A stretch of 64,000 nt of DNA, from contig OW121742.1 in assembly GCA_933228675.1 (NCBI GenBank), positions 124,349,983 through 124,413,982 on the forward strand, in the 5' to 3' direction. The stretch comes from Stomorhina lunata. Lineage: Eukaryota > Arthropoda > Insecta > Diptera > Rhiniidae. Below the pieces are notes generated by a model. It worked only from the letters and a program-made list of their open reading frames with translations. It ran no database searches and was not told the origin of the DNA. A program made the position numbers and the translations under genes. Within the stretch, counting starts at the first letter, position 1. The number at the start of each line of letters is the position of its first letter. Below are positions 33,832 to 44,879 of this stretch, piece by piece.

Positions 33832-35126
33832 AGGAAATTTTTGAAAAATTTCCTATAAAAATAGGAAATTTTTGAAAAATTTCCTATAAAAATAGGAAAT
33901 TTTTGAAAAATTTCCTATAAAAATAGGAAATTTTTGAAAAATTTCCTATAAAAATAGGAAATTTTTGAAAAATTTCCTATAAAAATAGGAAATTTTTGAA
34001 AAATTTCCTATAAAAATAGGAAATTTTTGAAAAATTTCCTATAAAAATAGGAAATTTTTGAAAAATTTCCTATAAAAATAGGAAATTTTTGAAAAATTTC
34101 CTATAAAAATAGGAAATTTTTGAAAAATTTCCTATAAAAATAGGAAATTTTTGAAAAATTTCCTATAAAAATAGGAAATTTTTGAAAAATTTCCTATAAA
34201 AATAGGAAATTTTTGAAAAATTTCCTATAAAAATAGGAAATTTTTGAAAAATTTCCTATAAAAATAGGAAATTTTTGAAAAATTTCCTATAAAAATAGGA
34301 AATTTTTGAAAAATTTCCTATAAAAATAGGAAATTTTTGAAAAATTTCCTATAAAAATAGGAAATTTTTGAAAAATTTCCTATAAAAATAGGAAATTTTT
34401 GAAAAATTTCCTATAAAAATAGGAAATTTTTGAAAAATTTCCTATAAAAATAGGAAAATTTTGAAAAATTTCCTATAAAAATAGGAAATTTTTGAAAAAT
34501 TTCCTATAAAAATAGGAAATTTTTGAAAAATTTCCTATAAAAATAGGAAATTTTTGAAAAATTTCCTATAAAAATAGGAAATTTTTGAAAAATTTCCTAT
34601 AAAAATAGGAAATTTTTGAAAAATTTCCTATAAAAATAGGAAATTTTTGAAAAATTTCCTATAAAAATAGGAAATTTTTGAAAAATTTCCTATAAAAATA
34701 GGAAATTTTTGAAAAATTTCCTATAAAAATAGGAAATTTTTGAAAAATTTCCTATAAAAATAGGAAATTTTTGAAAAATTTCCTATAAAAATAGGAAATT
34801 TTTGAAAAATTTCCTATAAAAATAGGAAATTTTTGAAAAATTTCCTATAAAAATAGGAAATTTTTGAAAAATTTCCTATAAAAATAGGAAATTTTTGAAA
34901 AATTTCCTATAAAAATAGGAAATTTTTGAAAAATTTCCTATAAAAATAGGAAATTTTTGAAAAATTTCCTATAAAAATAGGAAATTTTTGAAAAATTTCC
35001 TATAAAAATAGGAAATTTTTGAAAAATTTCCTATAAAAATAGGAAATTTTTGAAAAATTTCCTATAAAAATAGGAAATTTTTGAAAAATTTCCTATAAAA
35101 ATAGGAAATTTTTGAAAAATTTCCTA
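32218..35126 (+). repeat. 31-bp tandem array, family A, forward, right half homogeneous
   Basis: The left part repeats 27661 onward. From about 33720 to 35126 some 45 units are almost perfect copies of TTTTTGAAAAA plus TTTCCTATAAAAATAGGAAA. The array ends sharply at CCTATTCTCTTAAC. Confidence 0.95.
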
Positions 35127-36230
35127 TTCTCTTAACACGATCTTTAATACCGAAAACTCCCTTAATGCTTTAAAGAAGACTCTAGTAAATGCTTAAAAAT
35201 AGCATTAATTGTTTCGAACCTGATGAAACATATATAGATTCTTCCCTTTAAAAATCGAAGACTTGTTTCTTTTATTTAATTGTTTTCTATGAAAAAAGTG
35301 GTGAAAAAATTCATGTAAAGATCAATGATAACATAGTTTTTCCATTTAGTTTGGAAAAAGAAAGGAAAACTCATGTTGAAATCTTTATATTTCTGATTAA
35401 CAAGTGTCACGTACTTTTTACTACATTTACACTAAAAATGTAGCATTTTCGGTTATTGCTACTTATAAAGAATGAGTTTGTAAATTATTTCTTTTTTAAA
35501 GAATTTTTATTTGGTCAATTATTTTTTGAATATATGAATGAACTCATATTTGTATTTAAACTAAATAATACATTAGGGAAGGTAAGTTAGAAAACTAATA
35601 AAATAACAGGTGTTGCAAATGTATAGCTCTAAACAAAACTACCACTATCTGTTGGTATATGCTTTACAATAACAATAGTTTTAGTAAAACGTACAACAAT
35701 AATATAGTAAATTATTTTCTAAATGACACGTTTTATATGAAATTTCATCGATTTTTTTATACGTTTTGAACTTCTCTTTAGTCCAAACAAACTCACACGC
35801 ACGCTCTACTGTGGGACGGACTCATTAGAAAAACTGTCATTTTCAAAACTAAAAAATGTTCGTTTGTAATTCATTTTTATAGCTCGTTTTAATGTGAGTC
35901 TAATAATGAAAATAATACTAGAAATGTTTGTGGGATTGTTTTGTTAGGGAAAAAAGTCTAATAATTAAAATTAGCTAAAATATAAATGAAGGGGTAATTA
36001 TGATTAAATCGCCAGACAGATTTTAGGTACAAAAATAAAGGGAGAAAACTTTCAAGTTCTAGTCAATAAAATTTGATGTGAATGAAACTAGAGAATTCAC
36101 ACTGAACTTAAATAATAGTAGGAAGACTATATAACGGATATTTAGAAAAATATATTTCCGGTTGTGGGAAAAGGGTCATAAAGTTGAGATATTTTACAAA
36201 AATTGGATATTTTGAATTATCAACAATTAT
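35127..36230. other. unassigned intronic spacer
   Basis: AT-rich, with no ORF, repeat or RNA gene recognised. Confidence 0.5.
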
Positions 36231-36470
36231 ATAAATTTCTTATTTTTATAGGAAATTTCTTATTTCTATAGAAACTTTTTCAAATAGAAAATAAGATATC
36301 TCAAAAATTTTCTAATTCTTCAAAAATTTCCTATTTTTAAAGAAAATTTTTCAAAAATTTTAAATTTTTATAGGAAATTTTTTAAAATTTTAAAATTTTT
36401 ATTTCTAATTTTTATAAAAAATTTTCAAAAATTTCTTATTTTTTGAAAATTATTTAAAAATATTTTCTTT
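36231..36470 (-). repeat. short 31-bp family A remnant, reverse orientation
   Basis: About seven decayed units of the TTTTTCAAAAA and TTTTTATAGGAAA type. Confidence 0.75.
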
Positions 36471-37090
36471 AATATTTTTAATCCTTTTGTACATACAATT
36501 TTTGTGTATTATTATACATTTTAATTACTATAAATGAAGGTCTTGTGGGACATCAATAGCTATAACTAAAACACCAGAATGATGTTCTCATCCACTTCAT
36601 TCATTTATCCACTCGTGTCTAAACCTAATTTTTCCCACGAATTTCTTAAGCTTAAACAAAAATTTTGTTTAATCAAAAAAGTTTAGGTCATAATCTGCAT
36701 AATACGGAATAATTCAGCAAAAAATACATATAAACGCCTTTTTTATTTTCACTCATTTCTTTCCTGGAGGCCAAAATACTAAGTATGGTCTAGATGAGTC
36801 TTGAGAAGATGAGTTTGGTTGCAGATTTTAATTATGCTGGTAAATTTTTTTGCTTGGAAATTAGTGCCAAAACTAGTAAATTTTACCTTATCTTAAAGTC
36901 AGAGAATTTTTTTATTTGGCTGTTTTTTTCTGAGTTATTTTTTTTGGCTCAAAACATGTTACACTATTTTTCTTATTTGCTAGTTTTTGGGTCAAAGGTT
37001 CTTTTCGACATTAATTTGATTGTCCAACATAATATGCAAGGGATTTGTTAAAGGTTTATTAAGGATATTCACTAGAAACATTTTAAGAAA
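36471..37090. other. unassigned intronic spacer
   Basis: An 85-codon frame (36794-37051) is present without recognisable features. I do not regard it as a gene. Confidence 0.4.
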
Positions 37091-38370
37091 TTGTTATTAC
37101 AATTGCTATTACAGTTGTAATTAGTAGCAATTTTACTTTTTTTTGTCAAATTGCTACTTTTATCATATTATTGATCAAATTACTACTTGTAGCTTATTCT
37201 AGATCAAATTGCTATTTGTATCAAATTGTTGCTTGTATTCTTTATCTTATTGCTACTTGTTGTAAATTCTTAAACTCTATAAAAATTTTTGTTCAATTTC
37301 TAATTGTAGCAAATTTTGATAACATGTATATTTGTAGCAAATTGCTACCTGTAGCCAATTTTTGTTCAAATTTCGATTTGTAGCAAATTTTAACTGGTAA
37401 CAATGTCTTGATCCAATTGCTATTTCTACCAAATTTCTAATTGTACACAATTCTTTATATAATGACTACATTTAGCTATTTGTGGCAAATATTTGATCAA
37501 AGTGCTACTTTTAGGGATTTCTTAATCAAATTTTTAGCTGTAGCAAATTCTTAATCAAATTTCGAATTGTAGCAAATTCTCGATAAAGTTTCTACTGGTA
37601 GCGAATTTTTGATTATTGCCATTTCTTTTTAAAACTACTACATTTTGCAAATTCTTAATGAAATTGCTATTTGTAGCAAATATTGAATCAAATTACTACT
37701 TTGAGATAATTATTGATCAAATTTCTAATTGTAATACATATATTTAAATTTTGTACTAGTAGCAAATTCTTGATCGAATAGCTATTTATATCAAATTGCT
37801 ACTTGTAGCCAAATCTTTGCAAAATTATTACTTATAACAAATTTTTGATGAAATTGCTATAAATAGCAAATATTTGATCAGTTAGCTACTTTTAGCAAAT
37901 TCCTGATCTATTTGCTATTACCAAAATTTTAATTAAATTGCTTTTTTAGCAAATATTTGAAAAAATTGCTACTTTTAGGAAATTCTTTATCAAGTTGCTA
38001 ATTAAAGCAAGTTTTAAACCAAATTTCTACTTGTAGTTAACTCTTTATAAAGTTTCTATATTTAGTAAATTCCTAATCAAATTTCTACTGGTAGCGAATT
38101 CATGATCAAAATGCTTTTATTATTAAATTGCTACATATACCCAATACTTAATAAAATGACTTGATGAAATTGCTACTTGTAGCCAATTTATTATAAAATT
38201 ACTACATTTTACAAATTTTTAATAAAAATAATACGTTAAGGAAATTCTCGATCAATTGTAGTAAACTTTTTTTTAGCAATTTTTTAGTATCAAATTGCTA
38301 CTTATCTTGTTTTAAAAAAACTGCTGCTTTAAGAAAATTCTTGAATATATTACTATGTAGCTAATTATTT
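37091..38370 (+). repeat. degenerate short tandem repeat based on TTGCTACTTGTAGCAA
   Basis: A unit of about 30-40 bp (CAAATTGCTACTTGTAGCAAA then TTCTTGAT) recurs with heavy decay. The core TTGCTAC/GTAGCAA is an inverted repeat. Related blocks occur at 40130-40440 (same orientation) and 43500-43870 (opposite). Confidence 0.7.
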
Positions 38371-38381
38371 TATATCGAATA

Positions 38382-38588
38382 TACCGCCATGGTATAGCAG
38401 GTTAGTCATCCGCCTAGGATACCAGAGGTCCCCAGTTCGATCCCTGGCCAGACCCACTTGAAAAAAAAGCGTCGGTTCACCTCATAACTCAGCTAGCCAC
38501 TGGTTATTGAGTATAAGGCTATGTAAAACTTCTCTAACTAATGCATTTGCCGTGGAAACTGTCGTGAAAAAAATATTGTTATTATTAC
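38382..38588 (+). mobile_element. tRNA-derived SINE, copy 3 (most complete)
   Basis: The A box TGGTATAGCAGG is at 38390-38401 and the B box AGTTCGATCC at 38434-38443, in a T-arm-like stem CCAG/CTGG. The body contains CAGCTAGCCACTGG and CTAACTAATGCATTTGCCG. The 3' end is a GAAAAAAATATTGTTATTATT-type tail. It is inserted in the TTGCTAC repeat region. Confidence 0.85.
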
Positions 38589-38695
38589 TTATATCGAATT
38601 CTTTGCAATTTTTAGTCAATTCTTTAGACTTATAATTATAGAACATTTGTTAGAAAGTGGCATTATAGCGTAGTCAAAGTGTTATCTATACTAAA

Positions 38696-40105
38696 CTAGC
38701 TGCAACATGTGCGCATTGCTGCGCCACCAACTAAAAGAAATTTCAAGGAAAGACATTGTAATCCAATTAATTTTGAATCATTTTATTGATTTGAATGCAT
38801 AGCATTACGATTCAATTAATTTTTGTAAATTTTAGTGGCGCCATCTGGCGGAAAATAATCTCTCCGGGTACAACAACTTTGCTTCAGGTCATTACGTAAT
38901 CAAATACATATGCTTAGTTTTCAGTGGCGCCATGTATCGGAAATTAATCGAACCAACTTAAAAACCTCATAGCATGATCAAATGCAAAGCTTAGTATTAA
39001 ATTAATGTTAAGTAATTTTTAGTGGCGCCACCTGTCGGAAATTGGTCAAACCAACTTAGAAACCTTCTTCATCTCATGCGCAACAACTTTGCTAAAGATC
39101 ATAAGATGATCAAATCCATAGTTTACTATTTATCTCCATAGAGTTTATACAATATACAATGTGCAAATATAAAAAATTTCCATAGATTTGATAAACTCTA
39201 AAAAAAATACTAATTTGTTAATTTTATTTTGAGTAATTTTCAGTGGCGCCACCTGTCGGAAATTGGTCAAACCAACTTAGAAACTTTTGTCGGCTCATGC
39301 GCAACAACTTTGCTAAAGATCATAAGATGATCAAATGCATAGTTTACCATTTGTCTGCATAGAGTTTATACAATATATGGAAACTATATTAATACAATGT
39401 GTAAATGTAAAAAATTTCCATAGATTTGATAAACTAAAAAATACTAATTATTTTGTTAATTTTATTTTGAGTAATTTTCAGTGGCGCCATCTGTCGGAAA
39501 TTGGTCAAACCAACTTAGAAACCTTCGTCGGCTCATGAGGAACAACTTTGCTAAAGATCATAAGATGATCAAATGCATAATTTACTATTTGTCGGCATAG
39601 AGTTTATACAATATATGGAAACTATATTATACAATGTGTAAATGTAAAAAATTTCCATAGATTTCATAAACTCTAAAAAAATACTAATTAATTTGTTAAT
39701 TTTATTTTGAGTAATTTTCAGTGGCGCCACCTATCGGAAATTGGTCAAACCAACTTAGAAACCTTCGTCGGCTCATGCGCAACAACTTTGCTAAAGATCA
39801 TAAGATGATCAAATGCATAGTTTACTATTTGTCGGCATAGAGTTTATACAATATATGGAAACATATTATACAATGCGTAAATATAAAAAATTTCCATCGA
39901 TTTGATAAACTCTAAAAAAATACTAATTAATTTGTTACAAAAAAATGTGATAAATCAAAAATCGCTTGACCGATTTTTAGCAAAATTCACATAAATCATA
40001 TACTAATTATTTCAAACAAAGCCTAAACATTTGGTTTGGATAGGTGATGCCGTTCTTGAGTTATAAAGTTACAACGAAAAGTTTCATTAATTTTTATATA
40101 TTAAA
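38696..40105 (-). mobile_element. Helitron-like (HINE-type) non-autonomous element with internal tandem repeats
   Basis: On the minus strand the 3' end reads GCGCAGCAATGCGC (5-bp hairpin, GCAA loop), 11 bases, then CTAG followed by T, a typical Helitron terminus. The other end carries AACTCAAGAACGGC and ACCTATCCAAACCAAA, and AAAAATCGGTCAAGCGATTT, as seen in insect Helitron-derived elements. The 5' limit near 40105 is approximate. No coding sequence. Confidence 0.6.
38834..39950 (+). repeat. tandem repeats carrying AGTGGCGCCA, up to 240-bp units
   Basis: AGTGGCGCCA starts at 38834, 38933, 39021, 39242, 39480 and 39720, so spacings are 99, 88, 221, 238 and 240 bp. The last three full units are closely similar (ATTGGTCAAACCAACTTAG, CAACAACTTTGCTAAAGATC, TTTATACAATATATGG, AATTTCCATAGATTTGATAA). 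Read on the minus strand the sites are AGGTGGCGCCA or AGATGGCGCCA in five of six cases. The 67-codon ORF at 39335 is internal to the repeat. Confidence 0.85.
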
Positions 40106-40129
40106 ATTATTTTTAAAATTGTTTTTTTT

Positions 40130-40440
40130 GGCAAGTAATTGATCAAATTATTACCTGTAGATTTTTTCTACTTTAGTGCTACTTATAGATAACTCGTTTA
40201 AGATTACATCTTTTATAAAATCATTTTTATTGCTACTTTTAGCATTAATGTTTATTTTAATTGATATTTATAGTATTTTTTTATCAAACTGCTACTTTTT
40301 GAAAATTATTGACTATATTAACTACTACTTATAGAAAGTTAACTACTACTACTGCTACTTTTATTTGATTCTTTCTAAAATTGCTACTTATAGCTACTCG
40401 TAAGTCTGTGCTATTTGTAGCAAAATTTGTACCAGAAATT
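40130..40440 (+). repeat. further TTGCTACTTTTAGC-type degenerate repeats
   Basis: Same family and orientation as 37091-38370, separated from it by the SINE and the Helitron-like element. The two insertions may have split one array. Confidence 0.6.
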
Positions 40441-41553
40441 GATATAAATGACAAAATTACGAAACATTTTCAAGAAGTTTGTGAATTCCTTTACTAAAAC
40501 TTTTTTGAACTTTTGATTAAATTAGTCGATGTCAGGTGTCCAAAACTAGGTGAGGTCAGTTTTGTTATTGTAATTTCTTTACGAATATAAAGTTGAGTGT
40601 TTCGTGTGCAAAAGTTTGGCGAAATGTTTTGCCAAAAATTTCTCACACAAAAAAAAAAGGATTTGTTTCATACTCTTTTGAGTATGAGTCTCAAAATGAA
40701 AATTTTGAAACAAAATATACGCAATACAAAAATTCTGCTCATATGTTAATTAATTTTTTTCTTTTTTATTAAATGACTAAGAAAACTGGTAGTGGTTGAC
40801 CAACACGATATAAACTCATATTAAATGAAGAAGAAAAAAATAAAACTGAATAAAACTGACGTAAGTCAGCTAAATTTAACTAAGACTCCCATCTCTTGAA
40901 TCTAACTAAATGTTGACATTTTAGCCAAATGTTTCAAAATAAAGGAGTGGGTGTCTGTCTTTTTAATAATAATTTAGTTAATTTATGTTTAGCAATTTAA
41001 TGTTTTCTATAATATTTCAAATCATTTATGATTATAGCAATTAAAATTGTTTATTTCTAATAAATTTCTTTTCTTTCTTTTTTTTTTATATTCTTTTGTT
41101 TTAATCAGAAAAAAAGTGAAAATCATTTACAATTATAAAAAAAATAGAAGTGGAATAAATAAAATGAAATTGATATGGAAAAGGCCAGTAAAAGTGTTAA
41201 TAGATTTTAAAAAAGAATTTTGAAAAAAGGAAAGAAGAAAACATGGAAATTAGAGTAAGAGAAAAAGTAGAAACTTTCATTTTAAAGAAATTTTTATAAA
41301 TGAAAATATTGAATTTAAAAATTATTAATAACACTGGTCAACAGTTGAAATAAGACTTAAAATGAAATATTTTTTTATGGGTTATGGTATCCTAAGTCAA
41401 AAAAAAAAAACAGAAATTTTAAATTATTTCAACGATTTTTTTTTTAAATTTGGAATTTTAAAAGAGGTTTCCCTAGTCAGTTAAGCATAACTTGAAAACG
41501 ACTTGTCCAATTTTGTTAAGATATAAATCAGTGGATTAGGAATTAAACTGTCT
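40441..41553. other. unassigned intronic spacer
   Basis: AT-rich. It includes runs of A near 40650 and 41400. No gene recognised. Confidence 0.4.
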
Positions 41554-42010
41554 TTAAAACCAGCTAAGTTTTTTATGTGACCAGTTTAGAATGACTTGTC
41601 TAAGCCACCTGAGACCAGTTTTAAAACCTATAAGATCACTCAGTTTGCACTGCAGCAGATCGTGAAGTTTATCATGGAATCTATTGCCTAGATGTCTGAG
41701 CCTCTGATTTTGAAGTATTGGACAGCGAAAGAGTATGTGTTCCAACGATTTGGACGAGTTCTTATTCAGACATAGTCTGCAGAAGTCTATCCCACCTGTT
41801 TAGCCTAGAGTTTAAGGCATAGTGTCCCGTCAAAATGCCTATACATCTTCTTAAGCTTGAGCTATTCAGACCTGGCAGATTTTTGGTTCCGCTAATGTCC
41901 GGTTTAGACCATCAAGTACTAGATTTACTACATGTAACCATATCCTTAAAGTTTCCTTGAGGTTTCCTTATTTGTCCAAGACTTGATTCCCAAATAGAAA
42001 TGACTGATAG
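41554..42010 (-). pseudogene. LINE RNase H / C-terminal fragment (I/R1/LOA-type)
   Basis: Minus-strand frames read PDISGTKNLPGLNSSSLRR, CIGILTGHYALNSRLNRW and, after frameshifts, CRLCLNKNSSKSLEHILFRC followed by PILQNQRLRHLGNRF. The motif series LTGH..LN..L, C..C, EH.L..CP.L...R...LG is typical of the end of RNase H-bearing non-LTR retrotransposons. An in-frame stop before WSKPD and at least two frameshifts show it is dead. Confidence 0.7.
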
Positions 42011-42459
42011 GGGGAGCTATATCCGTCAATTTTTGACTTAAGTCTTGGCTAGAGCCTTGTCTAGCGGATTCGTGATCGCCATCGAGGTCACAATGACCCG
42101 TTTTACAAAGTTATTATTTTATTAACTTTAGAGTAACTTCACTTAAACACACTTCACAAAATTGCTTTGCAATCTTATCGGTTTTACAAATATTCTTAAT
42201 CCCACTGTTCTCTTATACGCGTCTCATTTAAAACACTGCCACGATATCAGTTCTTTAGTCTTTTATAGTAGCGAGGAGAGTTTCTAGCATTTTCTGCAGA
42301 TATAAAGAAAGAGTCGTCGATTACACTAAAGCTGAATTCACCCCAAATGAGTGAATTCAGCTTAACAACGCGGCTTACGAATGTTCACGCATGTTCCAAT
42401 ACATTCTCACATGATCAAGAACACACTCACTCATACATTGTACAAATGGATTATCTGAA
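42011..42459. other. unassigned intronic spacer
   Basis: It contains GAATTCA-CCC...GTGAATTCAGCTTAA, a small inverted repeat near 42330-42365. Nothing else recognised. Confidence 0.4.
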
Positions 42460-43320
42460 GTTACCCAGCTAGCATTTTTGGAAAATTTTAATCAAATATT
42501 AGTCTTTTTTGACTTCACTGCACGATTAAAATGATCATTTATGATATCACTTATGAACTAAAAATAATATTTTTGTTTGAGAAAATGGTGCCCTTCATGC
42601 GACTCTTCAAAAAGAGTCTTTAATGACTCGTTTTGCTGATTAGAATATGACTGCAGATTTGTTAAAAAAAAGAATAATGCTTTTTATTACTCAACACAGT
42701 ATATCTATTTTTAGAACACGTCATATATATTATAAGAACAGTGAAGTTGTGTTAATAATTACAGAAATTGATGTTGCCGAGACCAAGGATTGAACCTAGG
42801 CTGTTGAATATGATATGGTATGCTTAGTAGTCGACGTGCTAACCAACTAAGCCACAACACCCATAATGAGACACGAGTCTTTTTGTGTCATTTTTTTATC
42901 ACCTAAAAATAGTTATATTAAACACATTTTACAAGATTTTTGTGCTATTTTTAACTAGTCGCTTGCTAAGCGTCTATGAGTCTTTTTGTACATTTTGTTG
43001 ATCACCAAACTGATTGCACACATTCTGCTTTCAAATATTCGCTTTCAAGGTATTTTCTGAGTCTTTTTGTGGTCTTTTTTGATCACCAACCCGATTAAAA
43101 TAACATAAAAAACAGTAGGTTTTTTTTGCCTGCACACATTCTGCAAGAATTGCTTGTGCTTTTGTAAACTAGTCGTTTTCTGTGCGTTTAAAGGAGTAGT
43201 TTTTGAATCTTTTATAGATCACCAAGCTGATTAATCAGTTTTTGATCATCTATACGAGTCCCAAAAGACTCATTTTGCTGATTTTATCGCCAACAATCAC
43301 CAAATTGCTAGCTGGGTAAC
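42460..43320. mobile_element. 861-bp MITE-like element with 15-bp perfect terminal inverted repeats
   Basis: GTTACCCAGCTAGCA (42460-42474) is matched exactly by its inverse at 43306-43320. Subterminal CTCATTTTGCTGATT-type sequence occurs near both ends in the same orientation, and GAGTCTTTTTGT recurs inside. There is no ORF. It encloses a tRNA-like sequence. Confidence 0.7.
42770..42863 (-). other. tRNA-like sequence with perfect A and B boxes
   Basis: On the minus strand the A box is TGGCTTAGTTGG (42843-42854) and the B box GGTTCAATCC (42787-42796). The outer ends GTGTTG and CAACAT pair as an acceptor-like stem. The part between the boxes is too long and does not fold into a clean anticodon arm, so I read it as a tRNA pseudogene or the head of a second SINE family, not a working tRNA gene. 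Confidence 0.6.
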
Positions 43321-43499
43321 AGCAACAGAGAGAGAGAGAAAATGTAGATAAAGAGAAAAATGTTGCTCTACTCTTACAGCAAAACAGTAAGAAAAAAATG
43401 TTGTTCTGCTTATAGACACAAACAGAACAACAACTACACCAACAGAAAAATTCTAGAAAATTAGGGGAAGAATTAAAAGTAGTGAACTTTGCACAATGG
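43321..43499. other. unassigned spacer
   Basis: A short (AG)n run near 43328-43340. No gene. Confidence 0.3.
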
Positions 43500-43870
43500 G
43501 CCGGATAGCTTAAAAATTCGTGACAATAGCAATTTGATAAAAAAAAATTGCTGCTTGATGAATTATGCTTTTTATGTAGTAGTTATGTGAAGTAGCAGTT
43601 TGATAAAGAATTAGCTGCAAGTATTATTTGACTAAGATTTTGGTTTAAGTAGCAATTTGACAAAGGTCTTACTTTAAATAGCAAATAAAAAACAATTTAC
43701 TGTAAGTACCATCTAGTACAAGTAGTTGCTAAAAGTAGCAGTTTGATAAAGACTTAGCTATAAGAAGAATTTAACAAAGGTTTTGCTATAAATAGCAGTT
43801 TGACAACTATACTTTAATATCTAACAAATCGATTAAGCTATAAATAGCAATTTAAAGAAGGTTGAAGGTT
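43500..43870 (-). repeat. degenerate GTAGCAATTTGATAAAG repeats, inverted relative to 37-40 kb
   Basis: Units such as AGTAGCAATTTGAC followed by AAAGGTTTTGCTATAA are the reverse complement of the TTGCTAC family at 37091-38370. Confidence 0.65.
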
Positions 43871-44879
43871 ACTGAAAAAACATACTAACACCTCGAAGTT
43901 TAACCTATTTTTTCTCCTTTAACCTAAATTTGTTTGCAATTTCCTTTCGTGTAGGCCCTCATTTTTGTAATATAAAAAAATATTTTAGCTATTTTGATTA
44001 GTACATTTTTTCTAGTTACCATTATTTTATATATTAAGGTTAAATACCATATTATTTATAGCAAAAACAAAATTTTAAGCATAAAAATGCGACACTCGAA
44101 CTGAAACAAATAACATGACAAAAGTAGCAAAAAAAAAAATTTGAGCTCATATAAAAAATACTGAAAAAAAACTAATAAATATATAAGTATTTAAAATGAC
44201 TAAATGAATGATGTCGACGAATGATGGACTGAATGGCAAATAATTATAATTTGCATACAAAAAAAAAAACCAAATGAAATACCAACAAAATATCAAGTTA
44301 TAAATAAATAAATACGAGTGAGTATTCTACCAATAATAATTTGAATAAATAGTTATGGTTCAAGAGTTTTATAAAAAACCTATGAACAAGTATTTATTTG
44401 TATATGAAATAATACAACCGCATTAGAAACAATTAACCCTTAAAAGGTAAACGATTTTGAAAAAACTGAGATCCCTACAAACCCAAAACCACCCAAAATC
44501 TCAAAACATTTTCTTTTAATAAGAAAAATATTACAAAATGTACTAAATTATTTATTTCTTAGTTTAATTGACCCCTTGTTAGTTTAAGGGTTAATCAAAG
44601 TTTCTTTGTATTTGTTAGCTTCTTTAATAGTGAGAGTGTATTAACAACAATTTTGGTAGGGAAACCTAAATAAAAATTTGCTAGTACATATTTATAATTT
44701 AAGGTAACAACTTTTTTCGCTTTTATATCGTTTTTTTGTTGCCATTTTTTTAAGCCATCATATGGTTAAAAGCCATTAGACTGAATAGTTAGTGATGGTA
44801 TGCGAAAATGTTGGTAATAGGAAAAATTAAACATTAAACTACTTCAACAAAGAATTTAGAAGGCGCTACAAATTGTATA
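43871..44879. other. unassigned intronic spacer
   Basis: AT-rich, with no ORF or repeat recognised. Confidence 0.4.

Noticed and set aside
36794..37051. 85-codon hydrophobic ORF in the intron
   Set aside because: T-rich DNA easily gives Phe/Leu-rich frames. No start context, domain or splice site supports it.
42770..42863. Functional tRNA gene
   Set aside because: A and B boxes are perfect, but the anticodon arm does not fold and the interval between the boxes is too long.
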